Shown here one piece after another: positions 1 through 6,439 of a stretch of DNA of 8,516 nucleotides. The stretch is from Coriobacteriales bacterium (lineage in GTDB: Bacteria > Actinomycetota > Coriobacteriia > Coriobacteriales > UBA8131). The notes under the pieces were generated by a model, which was not told the DNA's origin, did not search any database, and saw only the letters and a program-made list of their open reading frames with translations. The position numbers were made by a program, and so were the translations under genes. The stretch covers positions 1-8,516 of the forward strand of contig JAISJA010000027.1 in assembly GCA_031261765.1 (NCBI GenBank), written 5' to 3'. Each line of letters starts with the position of its first letter. The stretch's first letter is position 1.

Positions 1-470
1 TCTTCGTCATCATCGTCGTCCGCGTCGGCGTCGTAATAGTCGGTGCCGTCAAGCAGACCGGCTATGTCCTCGAAGTTGTCCCTGAAAACGGACACCATGT
101 CGGCAAGCGTGTCTTCCCCAAGGCCCGCGTCTTCCAACTGCTGCACGGCAAGGCCCTGCAGGCGCGATAACGATTCCTCGTTCTGCTTCTCTGAGTTGTA
201 AGGTATAAGGCTGTCGAGTATAGCCTCTGCCGTCGAGCGGTCGCCCTTCTCTATGGCAAGGTTCCATGCCTTGCGAAGGCCCTCTATGACCTGCGCCGAC
301 GGAGGCGTGCCCTGGTTGGAGTTAGCCTCGAAAGCGGCGCAGTATAAATGTATGGCCAGGCGCGCGTTGCCGGACTTGCGCGCGGCGTCTGCTGAATCTA
401 AGTAAAAGGCCACACCGTTCTGTCGTCCGTCAGAACGGCCGCCCGTGCCTTGTTCCCTGTTTATATCCAT
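1..470 (-). CDS. Unrecognised helical protein, N-terminal part, truncated by left window edge
   Basis: An open frame of 156 complete codons runs from an ATG at 470 down to base 1 with no stop. The start is supported by an AAGGGAG Shine-Dalgarno sequence 5 nt upstream (about 476-482). The product begins MDINREQGTGG and looks mostly helical. A segment around residues 20-60 (AFYLDSADAARKSGNARLAI, then HLYCAAFEAN) followed by GLRKAWNLAIEKGD and AEAILDSLIPY resembles TPR-like helical pairs. The last visible residues are strongly acidic (about 145-156, DYYDADADDDDDE), which could be a linker to a further domain or a C-terminal tail. No catalytic motif, signal peptide or membrane segment is visible. 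I do not recognise the family. It lies downstream of gyrA on the same strand, but a 328-nt gap with its own possible promoter and a palindromic element argues against a simple operon. ATA is frequent among its Ile codons, as in gyrA, so it looks native. Confidence 0.8.
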   Translation of the reverse strand, partial: MDINREQGTGGRSDGRQNGVAFYLDSADAARKSGNARLAIHLYCAAFEANSNQGTPPSAQVIEGLRKAWNLAIEKGDRSTAEAILDSLIPYNSEKQNEESLSRLQGLAVQQLEDAGLGEDTLADMVSVFRDNFEDIAGLLDGTDYYDADADDDDDE

Positions 471-562
471 ATGCTCTCCCTTGGTTGTCAATGCGGCTTC
501 GTCCTTTAAAAGCCGGGAGCACTTCTTGCGCTGGTTGCTTACGTATCATTGCTTATATGGTC

Positions 563-600
563 ATTATACACTCATTTGCCTAATGTTACCGTAATGTTAA
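563..600 (-). promoter_or_regulatory. Possible promoter of the leftmost gene, with paired TAATGTTA sites
   Basis: Read on the minus strand, a TATAAT hexamer (563-568) lies about 93 nt upstream of the ATG at 470. No good -35 hexamer is found at 16-18 nt. Two direct copies of TAATGTTA (581-588 and 592-599), 11 bp apart or about one helical turn, cover the -35 area, so an activator or repressor site is possible. The -10 is seen directly; the regulatory role is inference. Confidence 0.35.
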
Positions 601-617
601 AACGAAGGCAGCGTCAG

Positions 618-659
618 CCTGGTATCCCATTACGTCATCCTGGTATCCCATTACGTCAT
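618..659. repeat. 21-bp perfect tandem duplication
   Basis: The unit beginning CCTGGTATCCCATTACGT and ending CAT occurs twice without a mismatch, at 618-638 and 639-659. Each copy ends with TTACGTCAT, the terminal sequence of the adjoining palindromic element (651-788), so the second copy overlaps the left end of that element. The tandem copy therefore supplies an extra left terminus. Confidence 0.85.
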
Positions 660-788
660 CCCGGGCTTGACCCGGGATCCAGGCATCGGCGCGAAGCGCC
701 GCTGCCATACGTGCTTGCGTGGATTGCGGGTCACGCGTTCGCTTAACGGCGGCTACGCCGCCTACGAACACGGCCCGCAATGACGTAA
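651..788. repeat. Composite palindromic repeat element (MITE/REP-like) downstream of gyrA
   Basis: A 138-bp element is bounded by perfect 9-bp inverted ends, TTACGTCAT (651-659) and ATGACGTAA (780-788). Inside are three hairpins: ATCCCGGG/CCCGGGAT (658-678); GGCGC-GAA-GCGCC (688-700) extended by GGCA/TGCC; and a nested one with ATTGCGGG (723-730) pairing with CCCGCAAT (774-781), GTTCG/CGAAC, and GGCGGC-TAC-GCCGCC (748-762). Sequences of the type CGTCATCCCGGGCTTGAC and CATTGCGGGC...CCGCAATCC are known from dispersed intergenic palindromes in many bacteria, so this is probably one genomic copy of such a family. It ends 10 bp before the gyrA stop codon (799-801) and may terminate gyrA transcription, although there is no T-run. 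Confidence 0.75.
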
Positions 789-798
789 GAAAGTGGCG

Positions 799-3270
799 TT
801 AGCCTTCGGCGTTCTTAACGCGCGCTACAGCGCAAACCTTGTCGTTTACGTCCATGTTCATGACCTTGACGCCCTGCGTGGCGCGGCCAAGCTCAGATAT
901 GTCGCTCGCGTTAACGCGTATGACCACTCCGTCTTCAGAGACTATCATGAGCTCGTGTTCCGGCATTATGACCTTCATGGCGGCAAGATGGCCTTTCTTC
1001 TCGGTCATCTTTATGGTGAAGCTGCCCTGCCCGCCACGGTGGTGCGCCGGATAGTCGGCTATAGGCGTACGCTTTCCATAGCCGTTCTCTGTTATGACGA
1101 ACAGGTCGCTGCCTGAACGCGCCGTCTCCATGCCTATGACGCGTTCGCCCGCGGGCGTGCTCATACCGCGTACGCCGGCGGTACCGCGTCCCATGGCACG
1201 GGCCTCGCTCTCATCGAACACTATGGCCTTGCCCGCGCTGGACACCATTACGACACGCTCGTCTTTGTGGACTTCCTGTACGGATATAAGCCTGTCGTCG
1301 TCGTGCAGCTTTATGGCTATTATGCCGCTTTGCTTCGCGTTCTTATAAGCGCTTATCTCTGTCTTCTTTATCATGCCGCTTGACGTCGCGAACAACAGCG
1401 CCGTACCGTCGGGGAAGTTGCGCGTGGATATCACCGCGGCTATGGTCTCGCCCTGCTCGAACGGCAACAGGTTCACTATGGCGGTGCCGCGCGCGTGACG
1501 CGAGCCCACGGGAAGCTCGTGTACCTTGCGGCTATAGCACTTGCCCTTGGACGTGAAGAACAGCATGTAATCATGCGTTGACGCCACGAACAGATGCTCC
1601 ACGAAGTCGTCGTCTTTAAGGTTGACGCCCTGCATGCCGCGGCCGCCGCGCTTCTGTTGGCGGTACGTGGCAACCGGCATGCGCTTCACGTATCCAGAGC
1701 GCGTTATGGTAACCACCATGTCCTCGTCGGCAATGAGGTCCTCTATCTCCAGCTCTTGCGCGGCGTCTGTTATCTGCGTGCGGCGCGGCGTGTCAAAGCG
1801 GTTCTTTATGTCTTGCAGCTCGTCTTTTATAATCTGGTGCTGCATCTCCTGGCTCTCAAGCACCTTCTTGTAGTATTCTATCTTCTCTTCAAGTTCCTTT
1901 AACTCTGACTCTATCTTCTCGCGCTCAAGGCCGGTCAGGCGGCGCAGCTTCATTTCCAGTATGGCGTTGGCCTGCGCCTCTGAAAGGCCAAAGCGGCCCA
2001 TTAGGTTAGCGCGGGCCTCGGCGTCGTCCGCGGACGCCTTTATGGTAGCTATTACCTCGTCTATGTTATCCAGCGCTATTACAAGGCCCTGCAGTATATG
2101 TGCGCGCTCCTGCGCCTTCTTAAGGTCGTAGCGCGTACGGCGCACTATGACGTCTTCCTGGTGCTTTATGTAGTAATACAGGCAATCCTTAAGGCCAAGC
2201 GTGCGCGGCACGCCGTTAACCAAGGCAACGGTGTTAACGCCAAACGACGTTTGCAGCTGCGTGTGCTTGAACAGCTTGTTTAGGACCACCTGCGCTATGG
2301 CGCCGGCCTTAAGCTCAACCACGAAGCGCGTGCCCTTGCGGTCGGTCTCGTCCTGGGCCTTCGTGACCTCAGGAAGCTTCTTGTCGCGCATGAGCTCGTT
2401 TATCTTCTCTTCAAGCTTGTTCTTGTTCACCATGTACGGGAACTCGTCAAACACTATACGCTCGCGCCCGGAGCTCGTCTTCTCAAGGCGTCCCTTCGCG
2501 CGGAGCACTATGGATCCGCGGCCGGTCTCATACGCGTCGCGTATTCCCTTGTGCCCCATGATAAGCGCGCCGGACGGGAAGTCAGGGCCCGGTATGGCCT
2601 TCATGAGCTCGTCAAGGGTTATGTCAGGGTTGTCAAGCATAAGGCAGGTGCCGTCTATGACCTCGCCCAGGTTGTGCGTGGGAATGTTAGTGGCCATACC
2701 AACGGCTATGCCCTGGCTGCCGTTAACAAGCAGGTTGGGGAAACGCGCCGGCAACACAGAGGGCTCCTGCAGCGATTCGTCGTAGTTGGGCTGCCAATCC
2801 ACCGTGTCCTTGTCCAGGTCACGTAGAAGTTCCATGGCGGGCTTATCCAAACGGGCCTCTGTATAACGCATGGCCGCCGCGCCGTCGCCGTCCACCGAGC
2901 CAAAGTTGCCGTGTCCGTCTACAAGCGGTACGCGCATAGAGAAGTCCTGCGCCAAACGCACCATGGCGTCATATACCGCCACGTCGCCATGCGGGTGGTA
3001 TTTACCAATGACCTCGCCGACCGTCCACGCAGACTTCTTGTGCGGGCGGTTTGGCGTTATGCCGCTTTCGTGCATGGCGTACAGTATGCGCCTGTGAACC
3101 GGCTTCAAGCCGTCGCGTACGTCTGGCAACGCGCGCGACACTATTACGCTCATAGAGTATTCTAGGAAGCTCTGGCGCATCTCATGCGCCATCTCGGCTG
3201 GTTCTATATTGGATCCTGAAAGATCAAGCTCTTGTGTCTTTACTTCACTGGCATGCTTTTTATCTGGCAC
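799..3270 (-). CDS. gyrA: DNA gyrase subunit A
   Basis: An 823-residue type II topoisomerase subunit. Together with GyrB it introduces negative supercoils by cleaving and passing DNA in the cytoplasm. The catalytic Tyr is Y136 in [10 protein letters not shown] (E. coli Tyr122), next to R135. The winged-helix/QRDR region is [14 protein letters not shown] (92-105) and the DNA-gate core runs to about residue 510. The C-terminal beta-pinwheel begins with a GyrA box QKRGGRG (539-545), which marks gyrase rather than topoisomerase IV (ParC). The coiled-coil region lies around 450-490. The length is normal for the family and there is no long acidic tail. The start codon is GTG at 3270, chosen because GAGAGG (3277-3282) lies 6 nt upstream. 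Val97 occupies the E. coli Ser83 position, while the Asp87 equivalent is kept (D101). gyrB is not adjacent upstream; instead a divergent V4R gene is. Ile codons are mostly ATA. Confidence 0.98.
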   Translation of the reverse strand: MPDKKHASEVKTQELDLSGSNIEPAEMAHEMRQSFLEYSMSVIVSRALPDVRDGLKPVHRRILYAMHESGITPNRPHKKSAWTVGEVIGKYHPHGDVAVYDAMVRLAQDFSMRVPLVDGHGNFGSVDGDGAAAMRYTEARLDKPAMELLRDLDKDTVDWQPNYDESLQEPSVLPARFPNLLVNGSQGIAVGMATNIPTHNLGEVIDGTCLMLDNPDITLDELMKAIPGPDFPSGALIMGHKGIRDAYETGRGSIVLRAKGRLEKTSSGRERIVFDEFPYMVNKNKLEEKINELMRDKKLPEVTKAQDETDRKGTRFVVELKAGAIAQVVLNKLFKHTQLQTSFGVNTVALVNGVPRTLGLKDCLYYYIKHQEDVIVRRTRYDLKKAQERAHILQGLVIALDNIDEVIATIKASADDAEARANLMGRFGLSEAQANAILEMKLRRLTGLEREKIESELKELEEKIEYYKKVLESQEMQHQIIKDELQDIKNRFDTPRRTQITDAAQELEIEDLIADEDMVVTITRSGYVKRMPVATYRQQKRGGRGMQGVNLKDDDFVEHLFVASTHDYMLFFTSKGKCYSRKVHELPVGSRHARGTAIVNLLPFEQGETIAAVISTRNFPDGTALLFATSSGMIKKTEISAYKNAKQSGIIAIKLHDDDRLISVQEVHKDERVVMVSSAGKAIVFDESEARAMGRGTAGVRGMSTPAGERVIGMETARSGSDLFVITENGYGKRTPIADYPAHHRGGQGSFTIKMTEKKGHLAAMKVIMPEHELMIVSEDGVVIRVNASDISELGRATQGVKVMNMDVNDKVCAVARVKNAEG

Positions 3271-3323
3271 GTTCTACCTCTCGTTATAGTATGTTTGCGT
3301 GTGGATTTCAGATATATACATAT

Positions 3324-3332
3324 ATTATAGCA
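3324..3332 (-). promoter_or_regulatory. Extended -10 promoter of gyrA
   Basis: On the minus strand the sequence reads TGCTATAAT (3332 down to 3324), a perfect extended -10 element, giving a leader of about 45 nt before the GTG at 3270. No convincing -35 is present at 17 nt, which fits an extended -10 promoter. A separate promoter makes sense because the upstream neighbour points the other way. Confidence 0.6.
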
Positions 3333-3356
3333 TTTGCCGATAAAACCACGTGTTTT

Positions 3357-3431
3357 CGCGACGCGCGTGCGGCGCGCCACGCGACGGCCACGCGGTACGT
3401 GCGCGCAGCGTACGCGCGCTATACGCGCGCT
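3357..3431. other. GC-rich alternating purine/pyrimidine tract in the gyrA-V4R intergenic region
   Basis: An island rich in CGCG and GCGC steps sits inside otherwise AT-rich intergenic DNA. It contains GGCGCGCC (3371-3378) and a direct repeat TACGCGCGCT at 3411-3420 and 3422-3431. From 3395 to 3430 the bases alternate purine/pyrimidine with only two phase breaks (3407/3408 and 3419/3420), a composition favourable to Z-DNA under negative supercoiling. It lies just upstream of the gyrA -10. No gene was found in 3271-3536. A supercoiling-sensing role is inference only. Confidence 0.6.
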
Positions 3432-3445
3432 GTTTCTCCACCATA

Positions 3446-3475
3446 TAGTTGTTGGAAAAATGTTAAGATTATAAG
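3446..3475 (+). promoter_or_regulatory. Weak candidate promoter of the V4R gene
   Basis: TATAAG (3470-3475) is preceded by TAGTTG (3446-3451) at an 18-nt spacing, or by TTGTTG (3449-3454) at 15 nt. Either would give a leader of about 55 nt before the ATG at 3537. Neither match is strong, and the surrounding AT-rich DNA makes chance hits likely. Confidence 0.3.
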
Positions 3476-3536
3476 TACGTAAAGAATTTATAGTTGGGTT
3501 CATTATCATAAAGAAAGTATGGTGCAGGAGGCAATA

Positions 3537-4073
3537 ATGGAAAACGTTTTCTTGAATAAAGATACCCATAACGTGTTCAAATGGGAGAACCTGGGGGACA
3601 TCGAAGAAGGACGTGGCGGACTTGGCGAGGATATGCCCGTGCTTGTCTACAGGCTCATGCAGTTCACGATGCTTGACGTCCTAACGCGCAAGTGTGGAGC
3701 AGAGAAGGCCGACGAGTTCTTCGTGGCCGCCGGTTACCTTGCGGGCAAGGAGTTCGCGACACACGTGCTGGACCTTGACGTTGACTTCGACACGTTCGTG
3801 GCCAGCTTGCAGCAAGCGCTGGAGGGCTACAAGATAGGCATCTTGCGCATGGAAGCCTTTGACCCTGACACCGGTGAACTTACGCTTACCGTGGGAGAAG
3901 ACCTTGACTGCAGCGGGCTTCCCGTTACAGACGAAACCGTTTGCAACTACGACGAGGGCTTCATATCCGGCATACTTGAATCGTATACCGGCAAGAAATA
4001 TAATGTAAAAGAAGTAGACTGCTGGGCGAACGGCGACAGGGTATGCCGTTTCAAGGGGAACGTCTGCGAATAG
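3537..4073 (+). CDS. V4R-domain protein, probable zinc-containing small-molecule sensor
   Basis: A 178-residue soluble protein. The start at 3537 is chosen over an ATG at 3519 because AGGAGG (3526-3531) lies 5 nt before it. The C-terminal half matches the V4R (4-vinyl reductase) domain: a helical region, then CNYDEGFISGILESYTGKKY and NVKEVDCWANGDRVCRF. In MopR/DmpR-type phenol sensors this domain binds zinc through Cys155, Glu178, Cys181 and Cys189 (recalled from the published structure). Here C136, E159, C162 and C170 have exactly the same spacing (+23, +26, +34), so a structural zinc site next to a ligand pocket is likely. Further cysteines are C53, C125 and C177. There is no output domain, signal peptide or membrane segment. 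The GGDEF gene follows 83 nt downstream on the same strand, which suggests the protein passes a signal to it. The ligand is unknown. An alternative is a heme or NO binder of the wider V4R/HNOB fold group. Confidence 0.85.
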   Translation: MENVFLNKDTHNVFKWENLGDIEEGRGGLGEDMPVLVYRLMQFTMLDVLTRKCGAEKADEFFVAAGYLAGKEFATHVLDLDVDFDTFVASLQQALEGYKIGILRMEAFDPDTGELTLTVGEDLDCSGLPVTDETVCNYDEGFISGILESYTGKKYNVKEVDCWANGDRVCRFKGNVCE

Positions 4074-4112
4074 CATAACGCCGAACGTCCCTTTACGCGC
4101 AGCATCCCAATA

Positions 4113-4143
4113 AGCGGAGCACGCCTACAGGCGGTCTTCCGCT
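4113..4143 (+). promoter_or_regulatory. Hairpin in the leader of the GGDEF gene
   Basis: AGCGGA (4113-4118) pairs with TCCGCT (4138-4143), enclosing CGCC-TACA-GGCG (4122-4133). The hairpin ends 13 nt before the ATG at 4157. The following GTTTAAGACTTAA is not a T-run, so an intrinsic terminator is doubtful. No Shine-Dalgarno sequence is seen between hairpin and start codon, so the structure may set translation or partial read-through from the V4R gene. Confidence 0.5.
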
Positions 4144-4156
4144 GTTTAAGACTTAA

Positions 4157-5029
4157 ATGGATAAAAACGCGCAAATACTGTTTGACTATCTTAACAACCT
4201 GCTGTACCACCCAAAAGACGCAGAGCTGGACATAGAGGCACTGTCCAGCGACTTTAAAGAGCTGGGTAAGGGCATGGCGTTCGTAGGCACCTGCCTGCTA
4301 GAGGTGCGCGCCGCGACCAACCAGCTTGCGAACGGTGATTTGTCCTCTGAGCTGCCAGTGTCAAAGGGAAACGACCTTGCCGCCGGTCTTAAGTCGTTGC
4401 ACGCGTCGCTTTTGCACGTGACATGGCAGATATCGCAGGTAGCAAAGGGCGACTACTCACAGCGCGTAAGCTTCATGGGCGGTTTCGCCGATTCCATAAA
4501 CGACATGATAGAGCAGCTTGACGAGCGCCAGAAGCGCCTGGAGGCCATCGCTTACGTTGACGTGCTGACCGGCGTTTACAGCCGCCGGCGCGGCATGAAC
4601 GCGCTTGAAGAGCTTATAGACGCACACGAGCCGTTCGTCGTGGTCTTTGCCGACATGGACCACCTGAAATACGTTAACGACGAATACGGTCATGAAGAAG
4701 GCGATAAATACATACTTACCACCGCCGATCTGCTAAGGGGCCTTAACGGTGGTATGGTATCCAGGCTTGGCGGCGACGAGTTCATGGTAATAGGCAGGCT
4801 TTGGAGCGAAGACGAGGCCAAGCATCAAATGGAGGTGCTGCGCGGCAAGCTGCTTGAGTACAGGCGCGACGACGACCCGCTGTTCCAGTACAGCATAAGT
4901 TATGGCATAGTTGGCGTTGACTGCGACAACAAGCTCACGTCAAGCGAACTCTTAACGTTGGCAGACGAACGCATGTACAAATATAAGAAGGCGCACAAAG
5001 CGGCCTCGCCACATAAAGTCGCCCAATAG
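4157..5029 (+). CDS. Cytosolic GGDEF diguanylate cyclase with HAMP-like N-terminal region
   Basis: A 290-residue protein predicted to make cyclic di-GMP from two GTP. The C-terminal cyclase domain starts at about 132 with DVLTGVYSRRRG (135-146), followed by FADMDHLKYVNDEYGHEEGD (164-183), which carries the metal- and guanine-binding residues, and the intact active-site loop GGDEF (205-209). The RxxD inhibitory I-site is absent: the corresponding residues (196-199) are LNGG, so product inhibition by that route is not expected. Residues about 45-130 contain two similar segments, LANGDLSSELP (57-67) and VAKGDYSQRV (95-104), each followed by amphipathic helix, like tandem HAMP-type units, but there is no transmembrane helix. 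Residues 1-40 (DYLNNLLYHP, ELGKGMAF) form the front seen in related cytosolic cyclases. No Shine-Dalgarno sequence precedes the ATG, and a hairpin lies just upstream. The V4R gene upstream is a likely sensory partner. Confidence 0.93.
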   Translation: MDKNAQILFDYLNNLLYHPKDAELDIEALSSDFKELGKGMAFVGTCLLEVRAATNQLANGDLSSELPVSKGNDLAAGLKSLHASLLHVTWQISQVAKGDYSQRVSFMGGFADSINDMIEQLDERQKRLEAIAYVDVLTGVYSRRRGMNALEELIDAHEPFVVVFADMDHLKYVNDEYGHEEGDKYILTTADLLRGLNGGMVSRLGGDEFMVIGRLWSEDEAKHQMEVLRGKLLEYRRDDDPLFQYSISYGIVGVDCDNKLTSSELLTLADERMYKYKKAHKAASPHKVAQ

Positions 5030-5042
5030 CTTGCGGCGCTGT

Positions 5043-6152
5043 TTAACTTACTACGGCCTGGTTGCCAAGGGCTATCTGTATGAAATCATCCTCATGGCAT
5101 TGCACTACCTCTATCAGGTATGGGTCAAAGTGCGTGCCGGACTCGCTATACATTATCTCCAATGACTTCCTTGGTGTATACGCATCTTTATATGGCCGCG
5201 GCGTGGTAAGGGCGTCGTAGACGTCGGCTATTGCGCCTATGCGCGCGCTTATCGGTATCCTCTCTCCTCTTATACCCTGTGGATAACCGCTGCCGTCCCA
5301 TTTCTCATGATGCCCAAACACTATGTCTACCGCCACGCGCAACAACGAGTCGCTTGAGGTGCTGCTTGCGACCTCACACAGTATGTCGCGCCCTTGCGAA
5401 GGGTGCGTTTGCATTATCTTGAACTCTTCGTCTGTAAGCGGCCCGGGCTTAAGCAGGATCGCGTCAGGGATCGCGAGTTTTCCAAAGTCATGCAGGCCTA
5501 CCGTGCCTATTATGTCTTTGGCATACGCCTTGTCTATGTCATAGCCTTTGTGCGGGTTCTCAAGCAGGTCGTTAACCACTATACGCGCATAACCGGTAGT
5601 TCGGTTCTCGTGCTCGGCGGTGTCGTGGTCGCGCATGAACGTGACCTTTTGCAGAAGACCCAACGTCACCTTGTCACGTTCCTGCAGCATGTGGTTTATC
5701 TCGACTAATTTCTTATTGGCTTGCGTAAGCTCTTCTGTTCGCAGCTCTACAAGCCGGTTAAGGTTCTCGCGGTGTTCATATAGCTCTTGCTGCATTCGCA
5801 CGCGCGCCTTAAGCGTTATGGGGTTGAAAGGTTTCACAAGATAGTCAGACGCGCCCATTTTAAGCGCCTGTGCCTCAGTGTCGCTGCTTACCGACCCGGT
5901 AAGGAACACAACTGGGATGTTCTTCAGGCGTTCGTCTGACTGTAGGACCTCAAGTACCTCGAAGCCCGTCATCTCTGGCATATCGCAATCAAGCAGGATA
6001 AGCTCGGGATCATGTGACTCAAGATACTTAAGCGCTGCGACGCCCGACTTCAGTGGGCGCACAGAATAGTCGTCTTTCAGCGTCTCGAATACTGAGTTCA
6101 GTATTACGGGATCGTCGTCAACGGCTAGTATAACAGGTTTATCTTTTTGCAT
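5043..6152 (-). CDS. REC-HD-GYP response regulator, probable cyclic di-GMP phosphodiesterase (RpfG type)
   Basis: A 369-residue soluble protein. The receiver domain (about 7-120) has the acidic pair D12/D13, phospho-acceptor D55 in LLDCDMPEMTG, T85 and K107. A helical, probably coiled-coil linker (about 121-165) joins it to an HD-GYP domain (about 166-365). Visible motifs are RDHDTAEHENR (174-184), HDFGKLAIPD (221-230), H250, HHEKWDGSGYP (281-291) and AIADVYDALT (307-316), so the metal ligands and GYP signature are present. The residue four before H181 is Asp (D177), where many relatives have Glu. HD-GYP domains hydrolyse cyclic di-GMP to pGpG or GMP. No histidine kinase is adjacent, so the activating kinase must be elsewhere. 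The stop codon lies 13 nt from that of the convergent GGDEF gene. The ATG at 6152 has only a weak, distant SD-like stretch (AGGGTGGTG). Coordinated but opposing control of the two enzymes is inferred. Confidence 0.95.
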   Translation of the reverse strand: MQKDKPVILAVDDDPVILNSVFETLKDDYSVRPLKSGVAALKYLESHDPELILLDCDMPEMTGFEVLEVLQSDERLKNIPVVFLTGSVSSDTEAQALKMGASDYLVKPFNPITLKARVRMQQELYEHRENLNRLVELRTEELTQANKKLVEINHMLQERDKVTLGLLQKVTFMRDHDTAEHENRTTGYARIVVNDLLENPHKGYDIDKAYAKDIIGTVGLHDFGKLAIPDAILLKPGPLTDEEFKIMQTHPSQGRDILCEVASSTSSDSLLRVAVDIVFGHHEKWDGSGYPQGIRGERIPISARIGAIADVYDALTTPRPYKDAYTPRKSLEIMYSESGTHFDPYLIEVVQCHEDDFIQIALGNQAVVS

Positions 6153-6237
6153 ACAAGCAATGCACCACCCTTTACCTTCACTTCACCACCCATGAGAATA
6201 ATAATACCACTCCTAAATATAATTAAAAATATAAACT

Positions 6238-6265
6238 TCTATAAAAATGTTTTGCCAACGGTCAA
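6238..6265 (-). promoter_or_regulatory. Candidate promoter of the HD-GYP gene
   Basis: On the minus strand TTGACC (6265-6260) is followed by 16 nt and TATAGA (6243-6238), giving a leader of about 80 nt before the ATG at 6152. The -35 matches consensus at five of six positions; the -10 is weaker. Another reading, TTGGCA with TTATAT at 18 nt, overlaps it. Confidence 0.5.
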
Positions 6266-6291
6266 GTGCCCACTATATCATATAAAAATAT

Positions 6292-6324
6292 AAGCCGCTC
6301 ACCGGTTTTTACGGTAAGCGACTT
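6292..6324. terminator. Imperfect hairpin, likely intrinsic terminator in both directions
   Basis: AAGCCGCTCACCG (6292-6304) pairs with CGGTAAGCGACTT (6312-6324) with two mismatches and a 7-nt loop. On the plus strand it is followed by TTTT. On the minus strand it is followed by TATATTTTTATATG, the better U-tract. It could end transcripts coming leftward from the TA module or from the former surface-protein paralogue, insulating the HD-GYP promoter. Confidence 0.55.
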
Positions 6325-6382
6325 TTAAACGACTTTTATGTGTTATGTGTGTAGGTTTGTGGCTTTGTGGCTTTTGGCGAGA

Positions 6383-6417
6383 CTATGCCCGGCTGGCCTC
6401 CGGAGCATCGAAAGCCT
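6383..6417 (-). pseudogene. Relic of the 3' end of a surface-protein paralogue
   Basis: Thirty-three of 35 bases match 7156-7190, the 3' end of the intact surface-protein gene, in the same orientation. Read on the minus strand the relic still encodes AFDAPEASRA and a TAG stop, identical to the last ten residues of the intact protein. Both mismatches are third-position synonymous changes (GAC/GAT and GCG/GCT). Just upstream, GAACCT is shared again but with a 7-bp length difference that breaks the frame, and beyond that similarity ends near the 19-bp inverted repeat. It is best read as what is left of a second, diverged gene of the same family. Confidence 0.75.
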
Positions 6418-6439
6418 TGACTAAGGTTCTGCTCTACCG

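Noticed and set aside
549..746. Plus-strand open frame with RHPGLDPGSRHR-like translation
   Set aside because: It is a translation of the palindromic repeat element and tandem duplication; the phrase HPGLDPGS is a familiar artefact of such repeats. No SD sequence or coding pattern was seen.
2201..2785. Long plus-strand open frame opposite gyrA (194 codons)
   Set aside because: Shadow frame antisense to a highly conserved gene; composition is Ser/Arg-rich with no domain.
799..3270. ParC rather than GyrA
   Set aside because: The C-terminal GyrA box QKRGGRG is present, and actinobacteria usually have only gyrase.
3519..3536. Upstream ATG adding six residues to the V4R protein
   Set aside because: It lacks a good SD, while the ATG at 3537 has AGGAGG 5 nt upstream; the extra codons include that SD itself.
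4074..4156. Possible cyclic di-GMP riboswitch before the GGDEF gene
   Set aside because: The gap is short and lacks the conserved GEMM core and tetraloop-receptor elements; only a simple hairpin is present.
5278..5286. Perfect DnaA-box-like TGTGGATAA
   Set aside because: It is the coding sequence of the conserved GYPQ motif of the HD-GYP domain, and no cluster of boxes or AT-rich unwinding region is nearby.
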